Shown in pieces: positions 54,100 to 64,000 of a stretch of DNA of 64,000 bases; within the stretch, counting starts at the first letter, position 1, and each line of letters begins with the position of its first letter. The stretch is from the NCBI GenBank assembly GCA_907163375.1, contig CAJQUW010000502.1:1-64000 (forward strand), in the 5' to 3' direction. A program made the translations under genes and the position numbers. This stretch comes from Prostheceraeus crozeri (taxonomy: Eukaryota > Platyhelminthes > Polycladida > Euryleptidae). The notes under the pieces were generated by a model, which was given only the letters and a program-made list of their open reading frames with translations, did not search any database and was not told where the DNA came from.

Positions 54100-55576
54100 C
54101 AGAGCTGGAAAAATTCCACCGAAATTTTTTAATTCCAAATCCAATTCCAGTCGAAACAGTTCAATTCAATTCCAATTCCATAATAAGATTCAATTCCGAT
54201 AATTACATGTCGCGTATAGTGACTTATGTTAATGTATCTAACGTTTGTTCGTTTCAATCTAGCCCATGTGCCCTTATCCTATCGTCGTTGTTCCTGTGTG
54301 CCGTTCCCTGCGTCGTTCCTATGTGTGTTTTCATGTTCATAGTTCATCTTTCTTGTGTACGTGTATATATGTAACCGGTCAGCCTACGCCATTTTCGTTT
54401 CGTAAACGAGATATTCAATATCTCATGAAAAAAGAAAAGAAAGTTAACGGTCAGCAAAGAATCAAACGCTGAGAGAGAGAGATGATATGCGAATAAATCT
54501 ACTAATAAACTGGCAGAAGAAAGAAATTCAGTGTGCGAATAACGTGATTGCTGATGAAAGAAAAAAGGAGATCAAAATTTCCGTGATAAGAACGACATGT
54601 GGTCGGGTCGAAAGCTAACGAGCAGAGATTAAAGGAAACTCTATCAATTTTCAAAAGGAAGTGGATTTATCGTCAAGTCTTAAAAATTTGTATAAATTAG
54701 AAACGATGAGAAATTGACACAACAACAACAGCAACACAGCTGCGTATACGGCAACACATCAGCGAGCGCGATTGAAGATTGACGGTATAAGTGACACTGA
54801 TATTTATGATATTATTTTGGTATAAGTGAGTCCGATCGAATTGAAGTGAATTCAACATTAAGAAGTGAACTGTAAGTGTAAAGTTTTTCTTTTATCGTTG
54901 CGTATCGTATCTATGTAACTATGGTCTTTAAAATTAATGTTGTTTATTGATGTGATTGGAAGTTGAATAATAGTTTATGTAATTGAATAATTAATTATTA
55001 GAATAATTTGTTGACACTGTCTATATTATGATTTGAACTGACAGGGTTGCTGCCCTTTAATGCAGCGTCAATTTTCCTCTTTCCAAACAATTGTTTTTCG
55101 TGTGTACAACAATTAAGTTAATCTCCAGTTTTTGTGCTTATCCTATCAAGAACTAAATTCAACAATTGCTTTATTTTGATGAATTATCTTACTTGATAAA
55201 TAACTGAATAGCAGATTGAACAAAGATTTTTCAAAGACTTTTCATTGTCTGCTTAATCGCTGAAACAAAATTGTCCGGGGCTGTAGGCCCATCGAAGTCA
55301 CAAAAAAACACACTTTATTCAACAATAGAATAAAGCTACCTCTGTCGATCTATCTCTTATCTCTGCGTGCAGTTAGCACAACGGCCGAGTACTGTGATTT
55401 CAATTTTTGTACAAATAGATTTATCACAGGTCTATCGAGAAAGTGGAATTGAGGTTTATCAAGGTAAATTCCAATTGCAGTAGATTTAAATATCGTCAAT
55501 TCCAATTCCAATTCCGACGAAAAATGGAATTAATTCCGGATCGGAATTAATTCCAATTCCGACTTTTCCAACTCTG
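54100..55576. mobile_element. hAT-like non-autonomous element with AATTCC-rich ends
   Basis: Ends CAGAGCTGGAAAA and TTTTCCAACTCTG are inverted, with flanking 8-mers GGTACGAC and TGTACGAC (7 of 8 identical), as in hAT insertions. Just inside each end are arrays of AATTCCAATTCC in inverted arrangement (54105-54200 and 55470-55565). The 1.3-kb interior has no transposase. Same architecture as the element at 20090-21822, with a different repeat word. Confidence 0.78.
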
Positions 55577-55621
55577 TGTACGACTGCTCATAACTTTCAA
55601 ACATTTTTGAGCCAACATATT

Positions 55622-56977
55622 AGGTGTGACAAAAATTTATTGAGACTTTCATGAGAGAAATAACATATCCATGGTCTAAAATTTGATGTGGTAAAGTAGC
55701 GCTCTAGCAATTGTCTCAAATTGTCAAAAATTTGAGTCTCTCCGATTGCCATATCACATGATTATCGCTGATTGTCATAGATATGCAAACGTGCGTGCAA
55801 CGAAGCATTGCGGACGGTCATTTTTGGAAATTGCATCGAATGTTTTGATCAGGTTTTGCACCCAAACACGAATTTTGTTTGGCGAAACACGTGCTTACGT
55901 TTCAATGACTTCTGAACTCCATATGACAATGAAAGTCTTTCCCGTTTGACCACTTTCTTCTAGACAAATATGCCATCCGCGTCCGGTGAGTTCGCTGAAG
56001 CTTGGAGAGCAGTTAATCGATCAAAATCAGTGTCGATGAAGTGTGGCGCCCATCGGCGGGCTTGTAAGGAGAGACATTTTACACTGAGGGATATTGAACA
56101 TTTAACAGGAGGTTAGCATGGATTTGTTCCTCAATGAAAACTGCAGCACTGCTACTTGTGTTTGACCTGGGTTCATCACGCCTTGAACGGAATTTGCTTC
56201 TCAAAAACGGCGCCATCTCAATCAGAAATCGTCAAAGAGACCTGAATAAATGAGTTTGAACACGTGCTCAAGACGATGCCTGGCCGAGAACGAGTGAGAA
56301 AACAGTCCAAGATGTGACCTGTTGCGGTTGAACCAACTCCATCTCTGATCAACAACACGAGTCCCTATTATTCCAAAAAACAAAGTAATTCTTAACATTT
56401 CGAGGTGTCGATGCTGTTTGTCAATGCCATGGCCTAGGCCTACTCACCAGATTTAAAATTGTGTGATAGGTGTTTCGTTGACTGACTCGATTGATAAATT
56501 AGGAAAATCGAGTTTTCAGATGAGGATGTTGTGCATTATTCTATCGATTCTTTCGTTCAATCTCAAGAGGAGTTCTTGACCATGGTCCGAAATCTCCCAG
56601 ACCATTGTGGCAATGTGAGTGAATGTGGTGGAGATCATGTAGCTAAATGAATGTCCCGTTCAGCTGAATGCCTTCATTAAAGTAATTTCCAGTAAAACTT
56701 GGCAGATTTCCATGAAAATCTGACTAAAAATATGATTAATTGAAACCATTTCTGATTGAATTTACACGATGCACGCTAATTTTTTTATCTCGTTGCACTT
56801 ATAATGGCAAGAATTTTTCACAATGCGCTGAAGAAAGGTACTTTTATTTATTTTTATCACATTTTTGATAAATAATGAGCTTAAGCACTACATGTCTTAA
56901 AATTATCGTCGATAATAGCAAAGTCATCTATTAAATTGATCTTCTGAAATGGTCTCAATAATTTTTAGCCACACCTT
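55622..56977 (+). mobile_element. Mariner relic, heavily degraded
   Basis: Ends GGTGTGACAAAAATTTATTGAGAC and the inverse of GGTGTGGCTAAAAATTATTGAGACC bound a 1.36-kb element, the usual mariner size. Translation in several frames gives an HTH-region block (KCGAHRRACKERHFTLRDIEHL), AYSPDLKLCD near the third catalytic position, and the C-terminal SDEDVVHYSIDSFV...EEFLTMVRNLPDHCGN with GGDHVAK. Many stops and shifts. Confidence 0.68.
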
Positions 56978-56979
56978 TT

Positions 56980-57655
56980 ATTTCAATCGCTGCATCGATT
57001 TGTTGATTTTTACATACAGGAAAATTGATTTTCAGCAATTACCTCCTCCTTAAGTAGGCAGTGGAAGCTTTAGATTTGTAGGCTTCCAAGTTCAAGCTAA
57101 ATTTCTCCAGCGCAACTAAGTGGATCTAAAAATCAGAATCATTGATCTATCATGTATTATTTTGAAGATTTAAACATTAAGTTTCCTTTACGTACATGTC
57201 CGATATTGTAGATGATTATTTTTAATCTCATAGTGATGAATGTGTAAAGCGCCCCGATCTTTTCGAGACAGGTCTGGCAACCCTTGAGTTACTTTCTTTG
57301 TTGTAAGTGTGACGAAGTTTGACCCCAAATCCATGCTAAAATTTGGCGTTTTTTTTTGCAGTTGTCATATTAGACTCCTTTTCCATTTCTCAATTTTTCT
57401 TGTAGGCCTGGCCAGTTTGAAGGCGTGAACCGTTGTGGCTTAATCAATCAAAATCAAATTAGAAAAATAGCATAAACTAAAATGTAATGACGTCATGGAT
57501 GGATAGCAATTGTAGATAGCAGTAATAAATAGGGTTCGGATAAATGTTTAGTCAAAGGCATCAAAATATTTAAATATATGTATTTATTTCAAAAGCTCGT
57601 AATTATTAAAAAAATCAATATTTTAAATGTTTCGTTATCAGATTATGCTGAGGGT
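56980..57655. other. No recognisable gene
   Basis: Ordinary AT-rich sequence. Confidence 0.4.
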
Positions 57656-57660
57656 TACTA

Positions 57661-58053
57661 GTCACTTCGACCCCCTGACATTTCGACCCCATTATTAGTT
57701 ATTACCCCATAAATTGATTATCACTGAGTGAATCCACTTCAGATAGGCAGAATAGACCCCTACGAGCCATACTTTAACTAATGAATGCAAATTGCAGCCG
57801 AAATATCCATCAGGAAAAATAACCCACAACACTCAGAATTTGAAATCTTTGATAGATGTTAAAATCGATGAAACAGACAGATGGAGCTTGTAACAGTCAG
57901 CTAATGGGCAGGAAATTGAACAAAGCACATCAATTTTTCTATATCTGTAGCCAACGCACTATGCAGAAGCGTGGATTTGATAACCCCGCATTTCATGGGG
58001 TCAATTAAGATGACTTACTTGATGGGGTCGAAATGTCAGGGGGTCGAAGTGAC
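57661..58053. mobile_element. 393-bp MITE with perfect 32-bp terminal inverted repeats
   Basis: GTCACTTCGACCCCCTGACA at 57661, continuing to TTTCGACCCCAT, recurs exactly inverted at 58022-58053. A further internal GGGGTCAATTAAG echoes the end sequence. No coding capacity. No unambiguous target duplication (CTA on the left, TTG on the right). Confidence 0.82.
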
Positions 58054-58175
58054 TTGACACCATGCTGAGAATTATAGCAGTCACTCGGGAGGGTTCAGGA
58101 AAAAGTTAAGTTCATCCCATCAACATAATAGGACACTCACCTATCCCGAAAATTCTAAACAATAAAGACATTAAA

Positions 58176-60455
58176 CAGGGCTGCCGCTCTTCCGGTTTTG
58201 ACCGGATTTCCGGGGTTTTTACAGCAGAAACTAAATGGTGAGATAAAGGTTTTCCCAAGGAACAAATAATTTGGATTTTGAACTATTTTAGATTTAGAAG
58301 GGGGCCTCTTTTAGATTGTGAATGGGCCCTTTTGAGATTTTGCAGTGGCACTATGAGGTCGTGACGGGCCCTTTTGAGATTCCGAAGGGCCCCCTCTGAG
58401 ATCGTGGGGGGTCCTTTTGAGACTGCGAAGGGGCCCTTTCGAGACTGCGAAGGGGCCCTTTCAAGAATGTAAAGGGCCCCTTTAAGATAGTGAGGGGGCC
58501 CTTTTGAGGTAGTGAAGGGCCCTTCAAGAATGTAAACGGACCCTTAAGGATTGTGAAGAGCCCTTCAAGAGTATGAAGATACCCTTTTGTGAAAGGATCC
58601 TTTGAGATTGTGAAATGAATGAGATGTGAGATGAGAGCAATGTTTGATTTGAATCATTGCCGGAGCTACATAAGCACTGATAAAGTTTCTTCAAGCTGAA
58701 ATGCAAGCGTTTTTGGCTTTTTATCCGCCAGCAGTGCAGTGAATCGGCAACTCACTCCACAGACCATCGCTAAGTGGATATGCTTGGAAATCCGGCAGCT
58801 CATCTTTGTGCAGGAAGTGCAAACACGAGTTAGCTATTTGCACTGGTGTCTGCAAATTTAAAATTTAAAATGAGCTCTACAGAATGAAATTTGAACTGCA
58901 TGTATTTCATTTATTGTAGATGTCTGTATTTCGGATGATGATTTCTTTGTATGTGAGTTACTGGATCTTTACAGGTAAACTGCACTGATGACGGCTAAAA
59001 ATCCAGAGACATTAGTACTTCCCGTACTGGATTATATCAAATGTTCCTTTCATTTCTTTTCAGATTAAATAGTATATTAAGTTGCATGGCATCTGTAATG
59101 TGTAATATTTGGGCACAATACAGAACTCAGTTTTCTCATATTGAGCAAATGCGATGGTTTTTAGTCATCAATTTATTTGTGTGACATTGATTAAAAATTA
59201 TTTTGTTTATGCAACGTGGCGGATTCTCTCAGTGATCATTTCAAAGTTGTTGATGCAATAGCAATTAGCGGCTCAATGATTATTTCTGTAAGTTAATTAT
59301 ATTCAAAGGAAAACAGTTGCTAGCACTACTATCATTATCACACTTATTTTCTTCTTGCTCACCATTTGCCCGAACTCAATATAATTCTTCGGTCAACAGC
59401 CCAAGAGCATATCTCCACGCAATCGCTCGTCGATCTGCAGAAAAAGTGTGCAAATTTTTGTTTTCCAGTTCATCCAAATGCATAGGATGACTATAATGCA
59501 CCATTTCTTAAACGTGTCCAAAAGAAAAAAGTCACAAGTCAAAGGCTCCCATGACGGTCAATCCAAGATTTAGGAAAATAGCTGTTTAAATAATTTACGA
59601 TGGGTCTTAGTGCGCTGGCATTCCATCCTGCATAAAAATGCTCTTATCCTAAATGACATTCGGTATATTTTTATACAGCATGGAAAGGAAGATTTTACCA
59701 CACTTCATCGATTTCTCGAAAGAATAATGGCTCCCCAAAGAAAATGGCTGAAGGAAATGCCTGCCCAAGCATTGAGACCGCGCTGACCACTGACTTTGTG
59801 TAAAGATGTTTTGCTGTGACCAGACCGCTCTGCTGAAGCAGCCTTCCAAACGTCGAGCAGCTTGAACAGCAATTTCCTAGTGGTCTCATGAAAATTCATC
59901 ACAATAAAGACCTTGCACAGTGTGACGTCATGGCACGATTACTATAAAATGACAAAGCTGCACGAGAATAGTGTATTATAAATTTATGAAGAAAGTTGTC
60001 TTTGAAACAGTTAAGTAAAATTATTCAAAGGCCTACTTGTAGATTATTCGATAATATAGTATTTTATATGGAGTTGAAATCGTCAATCGTTCAATAATTT
60101 CATGCTGCTTTTGCATTGGGGGCAGGTAGAGGGGTCTTCGTAGTACGCTCTGTCTAACCTTCGAAAACGGCTCTCCTGAAAATAGGAACTGTTCGAGTCA
60201 TAGATTCTAGTGCACCTTGTTGAAACCGATGACATCAGTAATAATTTTACACATTTACTTGCTAATTGTGAGGATTCAGAAACATCTTTATCATAACAGA
60301 TCCAACTCTGCCTGAACGCTTTCTAAACTTACTGGGTTGTGTGATATCGAATGATCGTAAGTTTCTTAGTTTGAGGGGCCCACGACTATGTAATTTAGGG
60401 GGCCCATTCCGATTTGACTTTCCGGTTTCTGTTTTTGATAAGAGTGGCAGCCCTG
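58176..60455. mobile_element. hAT-like non-autonomous element containing a GGGCCC minisatellite
   Basis: Ends CAGGGCTGCCGCTCTT and AAGAGTGGCAGCCCTG are inverted with one difference; ATTAAA borders both ends. The 2.28-kb interior has no transposase. It carries the minisatellite at 58300-58600, and the same GGGGCCC words reappear near the other end (60375-60410) in GAGGGGCCCACG and AGGGGGCCCATTCC. Confidence 0.75.
58296..58610. repeat. Minisatellite, about 22-24 bp unit (GGGCCCTTTTGAGATTGTGAAG type)
   Basis: About thirteen units with variable spacing keep GGGCCCTTT plus GAGA.TG.GAAG. Units in the middle (GACTGCGAAGGGGCCCTTTC) are duplicated almost exactly. Each GGGCCC is palindromic. Confidence 0.85.
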
Positions 60456-60489
60456 ATTAAAAATGCAAGTATCTAATTTCATTTATTGG

Positions 60490-61060
60490 TTAAATACAGT
60501 TGCAGACTGATATTGTAGAGAGATCTTCTGGAGTAGGTCTCTGGCGATTGTCAGATGAAATCGTTTTTGTAGGTCGAAAACGTACATGTATACTTGACGT
60601 CGACTCCCGTGATCGGCGCAAAGTTATGGGTAGCAGCCTGTTGGCGAGCACCATGTTGTCCGGGAGTGAGTTCGCGTCACCTGACAACGCTAATTCAATA
60701 GAATGCAGGACTCGAATGTCCGGATTTTCTTGATAAACTTATCATATTTCTTCTTGATCGCCTCACCCTTGATCTCTGGCAATTTTTTGATGGCATTCTG
60801 CATCGGTGATGGCTGAGAAAGTGTCAAATAGACTCTATCCTTATTGGGTAACGAGTGATTTTATCAGATCAGGCAGAAAGTGGAAGTTGGCTGCGATGTA
60901 TGCTAGTCCTGATCTTGAATTACATTGTCTGATCGATGCTGAATCTTCAGAGTCAAATGAATCAATAACAGTTCGTACGGAGTCCAAATTTTCGGCGCAA
61001 AATAACGCAGCGTTTACCCATGTTCCCCAATCGGTCAGTGTTCTTTTCAAGGATTAATAG
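60490..61060 (-). pseudogene. Transposase C-terminus relic (hAT-type)
   Basis: The minus strand reads RTLTDWGTWVNAALFCAENL, DSFDSEDSAS, LAYIAANFHFLPDLIKSL (61050-60841), then in other frames KLPEIKGEAIKKKYDKF and FAPITGVDVKYT...FSTYKND and SDNRQRPTPEDLSTISVCNC. This order (RWGTWL.AA, a YI..NF..LP.AI block, then FAPITS.DVERSFS.YK..L.DNR) is that of C-terminal regions in a widespread hAT-like transposase family. Frame shifts separate the pieces; no terminal repeats found. Confidence 0.55.
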
Positions 61061-62098
61061 CCATATTTCAAGGAAAAATTAATACCGGAACATTGCTTTT
61101 TAATCAAGTCGTAGTTTCATAAAAAGATAGGAAGCACTTAACACATATTGCATAACGCACCAAGGGGACGGTTTCGCAAAAGCGTTAAGAAGTGTCACAC
61201 GGGGATGGAGTGGTCTAGACAAGGCGCTACGCAAGCATTGGATCATGCACTGTTATTCATAAACATGTGACTTACCTAGAGTTTATCCGCGATCATTTAG
61301 TCCCGCCGTAGCGAATTCAATCCATGCTCCAGAATTAAAAATCGAGCCAATTTTAAGGAAGACGATTATAAGCCGAAGGCATTGAACTAATGTAGAGGTT
61401 AAGATTAGTGACTTTACGTAAACGTAATTAACAAAAACATGTAAGCACGTTATTATTCATTTCCACAAATTCATCAAATTTAAATTTGTAACTTTTAACT
61501 GTTGTGACTCAAGTAGAATGGTAGGCTAGTAGGTCTAACTCACTACTTAAAAGTTTAGGGGGCCCGCAGACCCCCCTAAATGCGCCTATACTCTGAATTC
61601 GACGTGCAGTCTGGATGATTCTACAAGCACCATTCGCACGTGTGGAATGCCTTAAAAAACACTGCAATCGGGAAATGATGGGGTGAGGTGGTAACGGATG
61701 TACTGGATTTGCCTTTTCCTCGAAGCTTTTCTTGATGGAGCCTTAAAAACTTCTAATTTTTGATATAATATGGTCAAAGACAGTGGAAGATGTACAGTCT
61801 TTGAATTTGTTAACTGCCGATGTATCCCAATTTTCAATATTTTGCTTTTAGCATGTGATTAAATCAACTATTTTTTTAGCGAAATGCAAAGTAGTTGAGT
61901 AAGCCAAAATGCATGATTCCACAAACATGAAGTTTTTTTAAAAAAATTTTGAGGAAATCAAAATATTTACAAAAATATTTTTCTGTAGTAATGACAACAA
62001 TAGCTCAGATGGCAAACTGTTAAGCAACCGCAGCAGTCAATTAGAAGACGACATCATACTATATTTCAGTTTCCAAGAGTTTTTGGCAGGAAGACTTA
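61061..62098. other. Gap with two tRNA-like (SINE-like) hints
   Basis: No protein gene. GGGGATGGAGTGGTCTAGAC at 61202 resembles a tRNA A-box region and GCGAATTCAATCC near 61311 a weak B box; TAGCTCAGATGGCAAAC at 62001 is an A-box match. Neither forms a full tRNA that I can fold. Confidence 0.3.
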
Positions 62099-62100
62099 AT

Positions 62101-62311
62101 GTTAAAAAAAACACTAGTAATTGTAGCAGCATTGTTACCACGGGTTAAAAAAGCACCAGTAATTGTAGCAGCATTGTTACCACGGGTTAAAAAAGCACTA
62201 GTAATTGTAGCAGCATTGTTACCACGGGTTAAAAAAACACTAGTAATTGTAGCAGCATTGTTACCACGGGTTAAAAAAACACTAGTAATTGTAGCAGCAT
62301 TGTTACCACGG
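62101..62311. repeat. 42-bp tandem repeat, five near-identical units
   Basis: One 43-bp unit and four 42-bp units (GTTAAAAAA.CAC.AGTAATT...GTTACCACGG) differ at only a few positions. Because 42 is a multiple of three, one plus-strand frame (62099-62341) stays open as five 14-residue repeats with the core LVIVAALLPRVKK; I see no other support for it as a gene. It lies about 550 bp upstream of the RhoA coding exon, probably in the 5' intron. Confidence 0.95.

Positions 62312-64000
<1,689 letters not shown>

Noticed and set aside
61202-61330. Functional tRNA gene
   Set aside because: A-box and B-box-like words are about 100 bp apart and no cloverleaf with anticodon arm could be formed by eye.

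Overview
The window reads as nuclear DNA of an animal. It is AT-rich, has spliced genes with GT-AG introns, and is packed with animal-type mobile elements: a Polinton, Penelope-like elements, LINEs, mariner/Tc1, hAT, piggyBac, pogo and a THAP-domain transposon. The only secure host gene is a RhoA GTPase exon at the far right. It is close to identical to RhoA across animals, so it does not fix the phylum, and I do not name one.

Region 1 (1 to about 16.8 kb) is a Polinton/Maverick, entering from beyond the left edge. Rightward genes: the end of the packaging ATPase, an unknown 200+ aa protein, a chromodomain integrase, a minor capsid/penton-like protein, a very basic pVI-like core protein, the double jelly-roll major capsid-like protein and an adenain-type protease. 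Leftward genes: a gene whose C-terminal part looks like TATA-binding protein, then a protein-primed family B DNA polymerase. Three conserved hairpins lie between those two. To the right is an unusual accessory arm: a spliced gene (six coding blocks, about 495 codons, all introns phase 0), about 2 kb of repeat-rich non-coding DNA, and a divergent pair of small genes with mirrored TATA boxes. The element is broken (about three to five breaks visible overall), but most frames are still open, so it is not ancient. Its right end could not be placed.

Region 2 (17 to 27 kb) holds a mariner-like relic, a Penelope-like element (RT plus GIY-YIG) cut by a 177-bp pogo MITE, a 1.7-kb hAT-like non-autonomous element, a well-formed hammerhead ribozyme, and three successive RT-less Penelope-like copies. 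Each of the three carries a GIY-YIG frame between long inverted arms and sits among (TA)n tracts.

Region 3 (27 to 33 kb) holds a Tc1-like element, a degenerate minisatellite, and a mariner (29819-32919) with a younger, apparently intact long-TIR mariner relative nested inside it (31099-32825).

Region 4 (33 to 62 kb) is a graveyard: two or three LINE copies, a THAP/Kolobok-like transposase relic, an old hAT with transposase remnants (43744-46595), a piggyBac deletion derivative, two more hAT-like elements, a mariner relic, a MITE with perfect 32-bp TIRs, and a hAT-type transposase C-terminus. Long stretches between them show nothing recognisable.

Region 5 (62 to 64 kb): a 42-bp five-copy tandem repeat, then the first coding exon of RhoA (preceded by a 3' splice site, so a non-coding exon lies upstream) and the start of its next intron.
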